Positions 50,621-60,467 are shown, numbered from the stretch's first letter. The stretch: DNA of 64,000 nucleotides from Mesostigma viride (GCA_009746045.1 RPFO01000891.1:482501-546500), one strand, 5' to 3'. Notes: generated by a model from the letters alone, not told the origin. Numbers and translations: made by a program.

Positions 50621-51005
50621 TTAATTAATTAATAAGCACGTGACTGCGTCACGTGGGTGCCAATACAGAGTAAAGGAACCTTCAACCCTATATACACAGT
50701 GAGAAGGAGGGAGGGCGCCCTAGCTTCTCTCACTGCCGCAGGTGGGCAGGCCACAGAGCGCTCTCTCCACGGCATGGTGCCGGGGCGCAACACTGTGGGT
50801 GCAATACAACCAGTGCAATACCATAGGTAGGCTGACGCATAGCTTATGCTACAAATGTGAGGTGGGCTCAAGACGTCGGCTAATTAAGGCGCAAGCTGAT
50901 GGCCACAAGGTGCCAGAGCTAATTGAAGGTACTATAACGCTGTGCGCTAATATCGTTTCAAGTGCTGTAATGCCTAAGCTATCCCATCATCGATTGCCCC
51001 CATCT
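50621..51005 (-). mobile_element. 385 bp insertion splitting the hexanucleotide tract
   Basis: Unique sequence bounded on both sides by GGACAA repeats. On the minus strand it ends with a perfect hairpin (CACGTGAC, GCA, GTCACGTG at 50,638-50,656) followed by a TTAATTAATTAA tail, the layout of the retroelements at 31.8-40.8 kb but with a different sequence. A target duplication cannot be judged inside the repeat. No protein is recognised. Confidence 0.5.
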
Positions 51006-52104
51006 AGACAAGGACAAGGACAAGGACAAGGACAAGGACAAGGACAAGGACAAGGACAAGGACAAGGACAAGGACAAGGACAAGGACAAGGACAAGGACA
51101 AGGACAAGGACAAGGACAAGGACAAGGACAAGGACAAGGACAAGGACAAGGACAAGGACAAGGACAAGGTGCTGGCACAAAGACAAGGACAAGGACAAGG
51201 ACAAGGACAAGGACAAGGACAAGGACAAGGACAAGGACAAGGACAAGGACGCGGACAAGGACAAGGACGCGGACGCGGACAAGGACAAGGACAAGGACAA
51301 GGACGCGGACGCGGACAAGGACAAGGACAAGGACAAGGACAAGGACAAGGACAAGGACAAGGACAAGGACAAGGACAAGGACAAGGACAAGGACAAGGAC
51401 AAGGACAAGGACAAGGACAAGGACAAGGACAAGGACAAGGACAAGGACAAGGACAAGGACAAGGACAAGGACAAGGACAAGGACAAGGACAAGGACAAGG
51501 ACAAGGACAAGGACGCGGACAAGGACGCGGACAAGGACAAGGACAAGGACAAGGACAAGGACAAGGACAAGGACAAGGAACAGGACAAGGACAAGGACAA
51601 GGACAAGGACAAGGACAAGGACAAGGACAAGGACAAGGACAAGGACAAGGACAAGGACAAGGACAAGGACAAGGACAAGGACAAGGACAAGGACAAGGAC
51701 AAGGACAAGGTGCTGGCACAAGGACAAGGACAAGGACAAGGACAAGGACAAGGTGCTGGCACAAGGACAAGGACAAGGACAAGGTGCTGGCACAAAGACA
51801 AGGACAAGGACAAGGACAAGGACAAGAACAAGGACAAGGACAAGGACAAGGACAAGGACAAGGACAAGGACAAGGACAAGGACAAGGACAAGGACAAGGA
51901 CAAGGTGCAGGCACAAGGACAAGGACAAGGACAAGGACAAGGACAAGGACAAGGACAAGGACAAGGACAAGGACAAGGACAAGGACAACGACAAGGACAA
52001 GGACAAGGACAAGGACAAGGACAAGGACAAGAACAAGGACAAGGACAAGGACAAGGACAAGGACAAGGACAAGGACAAGGACAAGGACAAGGTGCTGGCA
52101 CAAG
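51006..52104. repeat. 1.1 kb GGACAA hexanucleotide tract
   Basis: Continuation of the tract beyond the insertion, with GGACGC variants at 51,248-51,310 and 51,513-51,530 and GGTGCTGGCACAA spacers. Open frames in it are artefacts. Confidence 0.95.
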
Positions 52105-52144
52105 GATGGCGCAAGAAAATCACATCTTTGTGCGTAACACCTAC

Positions 52145-52445
52145 CCGGGCAGCTGGCAGTGTCTGGTGGGTTGCTTTTCCAGTTGCTGCCGTCGCGGCAT
52201 CGGAACCCGATGACCCAGAAGCCGCCGATTTCCTCCGCTCCTTCGCCGCCTTTGCTGCATGAGCGCCGCGCGCCTCTTGCCCCGACGATGGTGCGGGGGG
52301 AGGGGGCATTTGCTGTGCTGCCGCTGCAGCTTCCGACGGCGCGGAAGGGCCGGCGGCGGGAGGGGGCAACACCGGTGGCGGCGGAGAGCCCGGCGGCGGG
52401 GGCGCCGGCGGAGGGGAACGCGGGTGGTTGTGCGTACAAGCACGC
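52145..52445 (-). CDS. Possible upstream exon of the large unknown gene
   Basis: On the minus strand the segment from an acceptor-like TGTCACAG at about 52,446 to a donor GCCCGG|GTAGGT at 52145 encodes a Pro/Ala-rich stretch and then AAKAAKERRKSAASGSSGSD. The donor is in phase 0, matching the acceptor at 46714. Another frame is also open, so the assignment rests on splice sites and composition. If right, the intron is 5.4 kb and almost entirely repeats. Confidence 0.4.
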
Positions 52446-53107
52446 TGTGACACGCAGACGACAAAGAAGAAATCCGCCGAATATGTTAGCAAGCGGTGCG
52501 GTGCAGCACACACACCTGACAAAGCTAATAGGTCAACCCTTAAAACCGTGTCCAACTGCCCGCTATAAAAACCGGGCAATTGTCACTTTCCATGATAATG
52601 TCCACAAACCAACCTAATAGTTAGTTATGGTCCATTATAGGACACAAGCACACACATATATTCACCACCTTGGGGGTCATGTCATTGGTCATATTGCAAT
52701 GTCCTATGGGTGCCAAATATAGCACCCCCTGACAGAAAGGAAGCTAGTAAAGGGCTCATGAACACCAAGGTTGCATGTGGAGGAGCAGGGACCCAGCTGC
52801 AAGCTCTAACAATAAATGCCCACTACAAATAGCGGACAGTTTGGTTGGTGACACCTGCTAGCATTACAAAGCTCAATTCTCATCCCGTAGCAACAAAAAT
52901 GTAATGTCCGCTGTAAATATCACTCAAAACGGCTAAAGGGTTAAAACGAAGTTGTAGTTGTTTTGCGGCATCAAGTTTCAAAGTACGTACTGGGATACCC
53001 TTCGCCAGCCTGCTTGGCATCGAGTAGGATAAGATCTTGGAACCAGTAAGGGGGCTTCGCTTGTTGCGGCAGATGGTGCAATCCATTGTGATCTGCGCGC
53101 AAAACAT
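52446..53107. other. No gene recognised
   Basis: Moderately AT-rich single-copy sequence upstream of the possible exon at 52145. The promoter and first exon of the large unknown gene might lie here, but no clear element is visible. Confidence 0.4.
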
Positions 53108-53430
53108 ACACAAACGAACAACCCTCATAGGTTGAGCAATCCAGAAAATCATGCCATTACTGTAACAACATGGGCAAAGCATACACAAACGAACAACCAT
53201 CATAGATTGAGCTAGCAATCCACAACATTATGCCATTACTGTAACAACATGGGCAAAGCATACACAAACGAACAACCATCATAGATTGAGCTAGCAATCC
53301 ACAACATCATGCCATTACTGTAACAACATGGGCAAAGCATACACAAACGAACAACCATCATAGATAGAGCAATCCACAACATCATGCCATTAATGTAATA
53401 ACATGGGCAAAACATACACAAACAAATAGC
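53108..53430. repeat. 75-79 bp tandem repeat, about four copies
   Basis: Units containing ACACAAACGAACAACC and CATGCCATTACTGTAACAAC, spaced 75, 79, 79 and 75 bp apart. Confidence 0.85.
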
Positions 53431-53560
53431 CATGATAGGGCATTAAGAGAATAGCCATGATTGGGGCAATAAGAGAATTTTTTTGTTCAATTCAATGATC
53501 ACAATTTATGCACACAGTCGATGCATTCATAAATGAGGCAGGTTCTTCCGAAAATTGGCT

Positions 53561-54021
53561 CCGTCGTAGAGTGTCAACGGCCAACTTGCAAACACGCACG
53601 TTACATGATATACATCCTAGTCATTATGGTCCTATACAAACGCCAGAAGGGCCTAATACCGGTTTAATTGGATCTTTAGCTACGCATAGTAAAGTAAATG
53701 AATATGTTTTCCTGTCCTTTTTATACATTACAAAAAAATCAAGTAATTAAAAGTGAAATACCTATTTTTATACCTCCAGATCAACAAGATCAATTTAAAT
53801 TCGCCCCAGAATATTTATTACTTTCTTGTTACTCTAGTGTTGAAAATAATTATGTTCATGTGCGATATAAACCAGAATTTAGTAGTAAAGCAGAAGAAGT
53901 CGATTATTTGGGGATTTCTCTAACGCAAGCTTCAATAGCTACTTCATTTATTCCCTTGGTGGAACATGATGATGCAAACCGAGCATTAATGGGTTGTAAT
54001 ATGCAAAGACAAGCAGTTCCA
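53561..54021 (+). pseudogene. rpoB: Nuclear copy of a plastid rpoB fragment (NUPT)
   Basis: Encodes part of the plastid RNA polymerase beta subunit: [10 protein letters not shown] and [20 protein letters not shown], then [20 protein letters not shown], and [19 protein letters not shown] and [11 protein letters not shown]. These are the conserved beta-subunit blocks around [20 protein letters not shown]. Damage: a gap equivalent to three codons (Arg-Ile-Cys expected after HYG, at ~53630); a one-base loss at ~53706 after KVNEY that changes frame; Ser to Cys in the MGSNMQR motif; both ends missing. It is far more AT-rich than its surroundings. It cannot make a functional subunit and is best read as plastid DNA inserted in the nucleus. 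Confidence 0.88.
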
Positions 54022-54260
54022 TGACACCAAGGTTGAGACTTACATGCATGGGACAAGAAAAACCTCGTTGCAAGGGTTGAAACAATAACGAAATTGTATG
54101 ACCACAGACACATAAAATGTAAGGCTTGCTCAGTATTATTATTTACCCATCAATCAATTTTAAAGGCAAGGAAATGTTGAAATACGGACGACCGTCCCAA
54201 GTTCGCCAGCATTAACAAAAGCATTTCTGTGACAAGAACAGTGGGCGACCATTCCCATTA
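54022..54260. other. Spacer after the plastid fragment
   Basis: AT-rich sequence between the rpoB fragment and the stop codon of the zinc-motif gene at 54261. It is not recognisably plastid beyond 54,021. Confidence 0.4.
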
Positions 54261-55043
54261 TTATCTTTTCCTCTTTTGTTTCTTCCCCTTCCCGGACTCG
54301 CATTCATAAGCGACGTCCGCCATCCCCAAACGATGCAAAATTTTGTTGGAGCTCTGCATCTTCTCCAACAGTTCTTGATCCGATTCCTCCTTTGCACGAC
54401 GCGCTTCCTCTGCCTTCGCCTTTGCGGCCTCCACATCTGCATCTATATCCGCCTTCACCACCATCCTGATCAAACGGTCCCGCTCCTCAGGCCTCTTCGG
54501 CAGTCCCACCGGCTCTGCGGCAAGAAGAGCCTCCAAAATATCCTTGTGCAGTCTTTGTGCTTCCACAAATCCATTATTCGTCATCAAGGTGTACGCGCAT
54601 TCACGCGCCACACCCTGCAAGGAATCCCCCATGGTAACGTTAAGCCCATGAGCAAACCCGTACGCGCTGTCCCCCTCTGCCAAAATCTCGAGTCCCTGCC
54701 TGTCGAGGCGCACCAGCTCAACTTTCCGTTCCCCAGTGTGCGTTGCCGTGAAGTGGAGGACCGAGCGTGTCATTCCGGTCTTCCCCATCAACATCTGCAA
54801 ACTTGCTACGTATGCGATCCCACGAGCGCACACGTCCTCCAACTTCTCGGCAAAAGGTAGATGTGTCTTGCAATACACATCCAATCCCTCCAGTGGTCTA
54901 TCACATCTAAGAAATCCACACCCCCCGTATGGATCCTTGGCATGTTGGTACTCGAGGTCGTGCGCTTGTAGGAACTTGTAATGTTCCGCGCACAGTCCCT
55001 CGACCCTTACGGGCTCCGTACAGATTTTGCATTTCGTTGCCAT
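54261..55043 (-). CDS. Two-zinc-motif protein, gene A (260 aa)
   Basis: Intronless frame from ATG at 55043 (context GCGCAG|ATGGC). In-frame ATGs at 55058 and 55094 would extend it. The N-terminus has two Cys/His clusters, C-x2-C-x8-C-x2-H (CKICTEPVRVEGLCAEH) and C-x4-C-x9-C-x2-H (CGFLRCDRPLEGLDVYCKTH), each a plausible zinc site. A globular middle part follows (YGFAHGLNVTMGDSLQGVAR), then a charged helical stretch (AAKAKAEEARRAKEESDQEL) and a basic end, KGKKQKRKR, that could be a nuclear signal. Genes B and C share the zinc-motif spacing. The family is not one I can name. Unlike its neighbours it has no AACGGCC element close upstream of the ATG. Confidence 0.65.
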   Translation of the reverse strand: MATKCKICTEPVRVEGLCAEHYKFLQAHDLEYQHAKDPYGGCGFLRCDRPLEGLDVYCKTHLPFAEKLEDVCARGIAYVASLQMLMGKTGMTRSVLHFTATHTGERKVELVRLDRQGLEILAEGDSAYGFAHGLNVTMGDSLQGVARECAYTLMTNNGFVEAQRLHKDILEALLAAEPVGLPKRPEERDRLIRMVVKADIDADVEAAKAKAEEARRAKEESDQELLEKMQSSNKILHRLGMADVAYECESGKGKKQKRKR

Positions 55044-55269
55044 CTGCGCAATTGCCATGAGTCCCATACAGCAGCCATTGTATAACAGGGGCAATGAGCA
55101 CCGTCAGAACCCCCTCTGGCGTCTTTCTCACACAATTCTCAATCTAGTCTTTTTGTGCAATAATTGTTGGTTCAAAGAAGGTCCGTTCAAAGAAGTTTTA
55201 TGAGACAAAATAAATTAGTTTCAATTACACGCATCAGATTAATCAAATCATATTTTCTCCCTCTCTTTC

Positions 55270-55842
55270 TTACTGAGCAATTCTGTCCATCCTGCCCCTC
55301 TTTGCCGGCTTCTCATCAATCTCCTCATCAAAATCACACACACGTCTAATCTGCTGTCTAATCTGCTCTACCAACCCCCCCTTGCGCATCAGGTCTTTCA
55401 CCTCCCCCTTCAAGAGCGCTGTCACGAGTCGCGCGCACTCATACGCGGACTCCGTGGCCAGGTCCCTTCCCATATCATGCCACACTTTGGCCGTTGGACA
55501 GTCGGGATGGTCTCCCATGTAAGCCCACACATGCCTTGGCGGCTTGTCCTCTCCGCCTATCCCCTCTCCAGGTCGCATCTGTCCCACCTCCTCTATCACC
55601 CACTCTGCATCACGCAGCATGAATCGAGGCTTCTTGTCAACATAGTACAAGACCAAAACCATGTTGTTGGGCCAAGGCTTCCACTTTTTCGTCACGATGT
55701 GACGGTCAATCGTCATCAGCCCGCTCTCGATTTCGGCAAACAACGCCCCCCATACGTCAGAATGCTTGGGACAGAACCACTCGCTGTCCGTCGGCATTCC
55801 TTCCCATTGACAATCCGGATGTTCGCATCGAATGGGGTCCAT
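55270..55842 (-). CDS. Zinc-motif protein, gene B (190 aa)
   Basis: Intronless frame from ATG at 55842 (context GCACAG|ATGGA). It begins with one C-x4-C-x13-C-x2-H cluster (CEHPDCQWEGMPTDSEWFCP then KH). Next comes a domain with VLVLYYVDKKPRFMLRDAEW and a helical ATESAYECARLVTALLKGEV segment that recalls the ARECAYTLMTNNGF part of gene A. The C-terminus is basic (KPAKRGRMDR). Upstream, an intact CCAACGGCCGTTGG-type palindrome starts at 55898, 56 bp before the ATG, and a second lies at 55933. Function unknown; nucleic-acid binding is only suggested by the zinc cluster and the basic tail. Confidence 0.65.
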   Translation of the reverse strand: MDPIRCEHPDCQWEGMPTDSEWFCPKHSDVWGALFAEIESGLMTIDRHIVTKKWKPWPNNMVLVLYYVDKKPRFMLRDAEWVIEEVGQMRPGEGIGGEDKPPRHVWAYMGDHPDCPTAKVWHDMGRDLATESAYECARLVTALLKGEVKDLMRKGGLVEQIRQQIRRVCDFDEEIDEKPAKRGRMDRIAQ

Positions 55843-55897
55843 CTGTGCACATCGATATTTTTTACACCACCCGCAAACGCACGCATTCAGCAGGGTC

Positions 55898-55907
55898 AAC
55901 GGCCGTT
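55898..55907 (-). promoter_or_regulatory. AACGGCCGTT palindrome upstream of gene B
   Basis: Perfect 10 bp palindrome within GTCAACGGCCGTTGGC, 56 bp upstream of the ATG. Confidence 0.6.
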
Positions 55908-56036
55908 GGCCCTGTTAAATTCCACACACCCCAACGGCCGTTGGCCTTAGACGCACAAAACTTGACACCATCAGGCGATTTTTTCCAAATGATTCTTCTT
56001 TATTAAATAAATTTACATTCATCCTAAAATCACATT

Positions 56037-56380
56037 CTAGTCAACATCCTCCCCATCTTTAGTGGGTTGCATTCGACCCCAATTGTCGTTCATAAAACTG
56101 ACCAAAACATGAGCCGGAGTCCCCACATCCTCCTCACGCCTCAATTTACGCAATACACCTTTAGCAATTCCACCATACCCATCAACCTCCGACATCATCA
56201 TGCCCACGCCATCAAGACGTTCAGCGTGCAATTGCCCGTCCTCTTCGAGAACCAGATCGGGCAGGTCTTCCAGTTCGGCCTCCACAATCTCTATCAGGTT
56301 TTCCTTTGTAGTCTCCCCCCTTCCTTTCCTTCTTTTCCGCACTCCATCCTACACCCTGCCCCTGCACAACCGACGTCCAT
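56037..56380 (-). CDS. Small acidic protein gene with a frame break
   Basis: ATG at 56380 opens MDVGCAGAGCRMECGKEG and runs into a stop. One base more in the run of six G at 56315-56320 (coding strand) moves to the open frame that continues ETTKENLIEIVEAELEDLPD to the stop at 56037. Restored length would be about 114 residues, acidic and helical. The N-terminus has a C-x4-C pair but no matching C-x2-H. Either the assembly lost one G or this is a decaying member of the cluster. No family recognised. Confidence 0.5.
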
Positions 56381-56426
56381 GGCAAGTTAAGAAACGGACT
56401 CAGCTCACAGGACATTTTGCAAGTCC

Positions 56427-56436
56427 AACGGCCGTT
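56427..56436 (-). promoter_or_regulatory. AACGGCCGTT palindrome upstream of the 56 kb gene
   Basis: Perfect palindrome in CCAACGGCCGTTGG, 47 bp upstream of the ATG at 56380. Confidence 0.6.
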
Positions 56437-56451
56437 GGCGACCAAAAACAC

Positions 56452-57233
56452 CTAGTCGCATGCATTCCTTGCTCTCTCCACCAAAGCAGAGGCCAGGACG
56501 ACCCTTTCCACGACCTTTTCAATTTCCTCCCCCTCAGCATCAGCAACAACGGTCATGGCAAATCGGGCTTGGCGCTTAACCCCCGATGCCAGAACGGCAG
56601 CCATCTCCACACGAGTTTTTGAGACTTCAACAGGTACAGGCAATTCGCCGACCGCAAAAGTAAGCCTTGCGAGGTGCGGGACCCACCAATCACCTTCCAA
56701 AAATCCGCAACCCCATCCAATCATGAAATACAACAACAGGTCTGCGCCCATGGCGCCTGCGATATCCAAGTCGTCATGCGAAACAATCGCATGCACGTCA
56801 TCCTCCGAGCACAGCATCCATGTAAAAACGGCGTCCCCGAAACCTTGGCAGTAGGCATACGAGTCAAAGTCAGGGTGATTCAACATCCATTCCCGCGACC
56901 TGACCGCCATTCTTTCCAGACTTCCAGCACCGTCCACCTCAAAACTCAGGACAAGAGGTCCTTCACCAGCACTGGACTCGCCATGCACAAACAACAAGCC
57001 TCCTTTGATCACCTCTTGCATCTCCCCTGACAACTTGGCGTGTCCATCACAAAAAGGCATGCAATCCGTCCCGAATGGAAGCTGGCAATCCCGGGCGATA
57101 CACCCCCCTTTTTTGCAAACAAATCCTTCACCCTCCCTGCCATTCCCGTTCGCACGCTGACATGACGCACGCACAAGTCATCCCCTCCTGCTCTCGCTTC
57201 CTGGCACCACGCAACCGTGCATTTGACCGCCAT
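56452..57233 (-). CDS. Two-zinc-motif protein, gene C, with a frame break
   Basis: ATG at 57233 (context TCGCAG|ATGGC). The first frame gives a C-x4-C-x9-C-x2-H cluster (CTVAWCQEARAGGDDLCVRH). At the A6G6 run (57103-57114) the frame changes, and the second frame carries another cluster, C-x4-C-x11-C-x2-H (CIARDCQLPFGTDCMPFCDG then H), and a domain rich in FEVDGAGSLERMAV and GADLLLYFMIGWGCGFLEGD, ending at 56452. With one extra base the product is ~260 residues with two zinc clusters, the same layout and length as gene A. Function unknown. Confidence 0.6.
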
Positions 57234-57274
57234 CTGCGACCACCAACACCGTTTGATACACATTTCTCACCGTC

Positions 57275-57284
57275 AACGGCCGTT
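57275..57284 (-). promoter_or_regulatory. AACGGCCGTT palindrome upstream of gene C
   Basis: 42 bp upstream of the ATG. The leader between it and the ATG is closely similar to those of genes D1-D3, although gene C encodes an unrelated protein. Confidence 0.65.
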
Positions 57285-57289
57285 GGCTT

Positions 57290-57565
57290 GAAACAACAAG
57301 AATGATTTATTACGCGCACGAAAATCACACCATTTTCCAGCCTCCAACGGCCGTTGGCGCACGAAAAATGCACGAAAAAATTTTTATTATGCATTTATTG
57401 ATTACATCCATAGTGCCACGTGGCGAATCACACCCAACTTTCCAGCTGCCAACGGCCGTTGGCGCAAAATCAAACCCTAATTTGCAGGTTCCAACGGCCG
57501 TTGGCGCAAAGAAAATCAAACCCTATTTTGCAGGTTCCAACGGCCGTTGGCGCAAGAAAATCACA
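57290..57565. repeat. Spacer with four dispersed palindrome repeats
   Basis: Between gene D1 and gene C. Palindromes are at about 57345, 57450, 57492 and 57539. In gene direction the spacer also has a TGTAA (57402-57406), the green-algal poly(A) signal, and a CACGTG G-box (57417-57422). The 57,290-57,443 part is duplicated at 58,642-58,797. Confidence 0.75.
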
Positions 57566-57574
57566 CCCAACACT

Positions 57575-58219
57575 TCAGTCGCAGAATCGATTCGCCTCGG
57601 TCACGCACTCGAACTTGTACTCCTGCCCGAGCGCGAACATCACCTCACGAACCGCCTTCTCAAACTCGTCAACACCGGCACTTCCCCACTCATGCACGTA
57701 TTCCCTCAACCAGACCATGCAATCTCCAGCAGACATGAACAGCCGGTCTGGAATCAGGTCAGTGTGATGCTTGAAGTACTTGCCGTCCTTCAAGATGACC
57801 CATTCGAACCGTCCCACCTGCCCCAAACCCTCAAACCCTTCTCCGGTATCATAGTGCCGCATGAACGGTATCCAAGTTTCCTTCCCATCCGCATCGATCC
57901 TCCGAACACGAATTGGGCTGGGTATTGATGGATCATAGGGCCTTATAGCACCACACCTCACAAGCACCTCCTCAAGTGGCTCAACGGTCGGCTTTGGAAG
58001 TCCCCGACCCTCAATATTGAAAACAAGAGTCGCGGCCTTCGCGACATCCGGTCTCAAATATGACCTTTCACCCTTGGGCTTAAAATCCAGGTTAATATCC
58101 GGCAAAAGCCTGAGCGCGCTCTTAACCACACCCCGAAGCCTGTCTTCCAAGTCGTCACGCTTTTGTTGCCATTCGGTGATATCGATCCACTCGCCCCCCT
58201 TCGTCCTGTAGAACGTCAT
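57575..58219 (-). CDS. Tandem-family protein D1 (214 aa)
   Basis: Intact intronless frame from ATG at 58219 (MTFYRTKGGEWIDITEWQQK, context GTGCAG|ATGAC) to the stop at 57575. Distinctive blocks are KSALRLLPDI, VAKAATLVFNIEGRGLPKPT, CGAIRPYDPSIPSPIRVRRI, FEWVILKDGKYFKHHTD and WLREYVHEWGSAGVDEFEKA. No transmembrane segment or known catalytic motif is seen. I cannot assign a family. Two further full-length copies and two C-terminal fragments lie immediately upstream, so it arose by local duplication. The best-preserved copies (D1, D2) keep an open frame, suggesting selection or recency. Confidence 0.7.
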   Translation of the reverse strand: MTFYRTKGGEWIDITEWQQKRDDLEDRLRGVVKSALRLLPDINLDFKPKGERSYLRPDVAKAATLVFNIEGRGLPKPTVEPLEEVLVRCGAIRPYDPSIPSPIRVRRIDADGKETWIPFMRHYDTGEGFEGLGQVGRFEWVILKDGKYFKHHTDLIPDRLFMSAGDCMVWLREYVHEWGSAGVDEFEKAVREVMFALGQEYKFECVTEANRFCD

Positions 58220-58261
58220 CTGCACACCACCGACACCGTTTGATATAAATTTGTCACCGTC

Positions 58262-58271
58262 AACGGCCTTT
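58262..58271 (-). promoter_or_regulatory. Half-degraded palindrome upstream of D1
   Basis: GTCAACGGCC is kept but the other half has become TTTTGC. 43 bp upstream of the ATG. Confidence 0.55.
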
Positions 58272-58467
58272 TGCTTGAAAAAACGCGCATCAAAATCACA
58301 CACCAGTTTCCAGCCTCCAACGACCGTTGGCGCACGAAAAATGCACGAACTTATTGATTACATCCATATTGCCATAAGGCAAATCAAACCCTACTTTCCA
58401 GGTCCCGACGGCCGTTGGCCCAAAGAAAATCAAACCCTAATTTGCAAATCACACCCAAAATTAAACT

Positions 58468-58641
58468 TCAGTCGCATAATCGATTCGCCTCAGTCACGCA
58501 CTCGAACTTGTACTCCTGCCCCAGCGCGGACATCACCTCACGAACCGCTTTCTCAAACTCGTCAACACCGTCGGGTCCCCACTCATGCACGTATTCCCTC
58601 AACCAGAACATGCAGTCTCCAGCGGACACGAACAGCCGGTC
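58468..58641 (-). pseudogene. C-terminal fragment of the D family
   Basis: Encodes only the last 57 residues (DRLFVSAGDCMFWLREYVHE to the stop). At 58641 it is joined abruptly to the spacer sequence GAAACAACAAGAATGATTTA that normally lies upstream of gene C (57,290 onward), marking a recombination or deletion junction. No start codon in a sensible context. Confidence 0.85.
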
Positions 58642-58876
58642 GAAACAACAAGAATGATTTATTACGCCCACAAAAATCACACCATTTTCCAGCCTCCAAC
58701 GGCCGTTGGCGCACGAAAAATGCACAAAAAATTTTTTTATTATGCATTTATTGATTACATCGATAGTGCCACGTGGCGAATCACACCCAACTTTCCAGCC
58801 CGTTCGCGCAAAGAAAATGAAACCCTAATTTGCAGGTTCCAACGGCCGTTGGCGCAAGAAAATCACACCCATCACT

Positions 58877-59515
58877 TCAGTCGCAGAATCGATTCGCCTC
58901 GGTCACGCACTCGAACTTGTACTCCTGCCCGAGCGCGAACATCACCTCACGAACCGCCTTCTCAAACTCGTCAACACCGGCACTTCCCCACTCATGCACG
59001 TATTCGCTCAACCAGACCATGCATTTTCCAGCAGACGCGAACAGTATGTCAGCCTGTATAGTTCTATGCTTGAAGTACTTGCCGTCCTTCAAGATGACCC
59101 ATTGGAACGGTCCCGACTGCCCCACACCCTCAAACCCTTCTCCCCTATCATAGTGCCGCATGAACGGTATCCAAGTTTCCTTCCCATCCGCATCGATCCT
59201 CCGAACACGAATTGGGCTGGGTATTGATGGATCATAGGGCCTTATGGCACCACACCTCAGAAGCACCTCCTCAAATGGTTCTACGGTCGGCTTTGGGAGT
59301 CCCCGACCCTCGATATTGAAAACAAGAGCCGCGGCCTTCGCGACATCATGTCTCAAGAGACACTCCTCCTTGGGCTTGAACGACAGCTTAATGTCCGGCA
59401 GAAGCCTGAGCGCGCTCTTAACCACTCCCAGAAGCCTGTCTTCCAAGTCGTCATGCTTTTGTTGCCATTCGGTAATATCGATCCACTCGCCCCCCTTCGT
59501 CCTGTAGAACGTCAT
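58877..59515 (-). CDS. Tandem-family protein D2 (212 aa)
   Basis: Intact paralogue of D1 from ATG at 59515 to the stop at 58877. Differences from D1 are mostly substitutions in the first half (KSALRLLPDIKLSFKPKEE) plus a change around IQADILFASAGKCM where D1 has LIPDRLFMSAGDCM. The last 60 residues are almost identical to D1, which suggests recent duplication or gene conversion. Same GTGCAG|ATGAC start context and the same leader. Confidence 0.7.
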   Translation of the reverse strand: MTFYRTKGGEWIDITEWQQKHDDLEDRLLGVVKSALRLLPDIKLSFKPKEECLLRHDVAKAAALVFNIEGRGLPKPTVEPFEEVLLRCGAIRPYDPSIPSPIRVRRIDADGKETWIPFMRHYDRGEGFEGVGQSGPFQWVILKDGKYFKHRTIQADILFASAGKCMVWLSEYVHEWGSAGVDEFEKAVREVMFALGQEYKFECVTEANRFCD

Positions 59516-59557
59516 CTGCACACCACCGACACCGTTTGATATAAATTTGTCACCATC

Positions 59558-59567
59558 AACGGCCTTG
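59558..59567 (-). promoter_or_regulatory. Half-degraded palindrome upstream of D2
   Basis: ATCAACGGCC kept, followed by TTGCTT; 43 bp upstream of the ATG. Confidence 0.55.
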
Positions 59568-59808
59568 CTTGAAAAAACGCGCACCAAAATCACACAGTTT
59601 CCAGCCTCCAACGGCCGTTGGCGCACGAAAAATGCACGAACAAATTTTTTATTATGCATTTATTGATTACATCCAGATTCCCACTTGTCGAATCACGCCG
59701 AGTGACGAGTTTCCAGGTGCCGACGGCCGTTGGCCCAAAGAAAATTTAACCCTGATTTGCAGGTTCCAACGGCCGTTAGCGCAAGAAAATCACACCCAAA
59801 ATTAAACT

Positions 59809-60425
59809 TCAGTCGCATAATCGATTCGCCTCAGTCACGCACTCGAACTTGTACTCCTGCCCCAGCGCGGACATCACCTCACGAACCGCTTTCTCAAACT
59901 CGTCAACACCTTCCGGTCCCCACTCATGCACGTATTCCCTCAACCAGAACATGCAGTCTCCAGCAGACACGAACAGCCGGTCGATGATCAGGTCAGTGTG
60001 ATGCTTGAAGTACTTGCCGTCCTTCAAGATGACCCATTCGAACCGTCCACCTCCCCTAAACCCTTAAACCCTTCTCCCCTATCATATGGCCGCGTCATCG
60101 GTATCCAACTTTCATTACCATCAGCATCGATCGACTGAAAACAAATTGGGCTTGGTATTGATGGATCATGGGGCCTTATAGCACCACACCTCACAAGCAC
60201 CTCCTCAAATGGCTCTACGGTCGGCTTTGGGAGTCCCCGACCCTCGATATTGAAAACAAGAGCCGCGGCCTTCGCGACATCCGGTCTCAAAAGAGACCTT
60301 TCACCCTCCTTGGGCTTAAAATCCAGCTTAATGTCCGGCAGAAGCCTGAGCGCGCTCTTAACCACTCCCAGAAGCCTGTCTTCCAAGTCGATCCACTCGC
60401 CCCCCTCCGTCCTGTAGAACGTCAT
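59809..60425 (-). pseudogene. D-family copy D3 with frameshift and deletion
   Basis: Starts like D1 (MTFYRTEGGEWID) from ATG at 60425. An in-frame deletion removes the ITEWQQKRD segment. At about 60,045 a base is missing (GGTGGACGG where D1 has GGTGGGACGG), so the frame runs to an early stop at 60024. The remaining C-terminal part (VILKDGKYFKHHTDLIIDRL to the stop at 59809) is in another frame. Probably a decaying copy; an assembly error at the G run is the alternative for the frameshift but not for the deletion. Confidence 0.75.
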
Positions 60426-60467
60426 CTGCAACCCACCGACACCGTTTGATATACATTTCTCACCGTC

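Noticed and set aside
53508-54024. A functional rpoB gene or an organellar contig
   Set aside because: Only part of the protein is present, with a frameshift and a missing segment, and both flanks are nuclear-type sequence with repeats and spliced genes.
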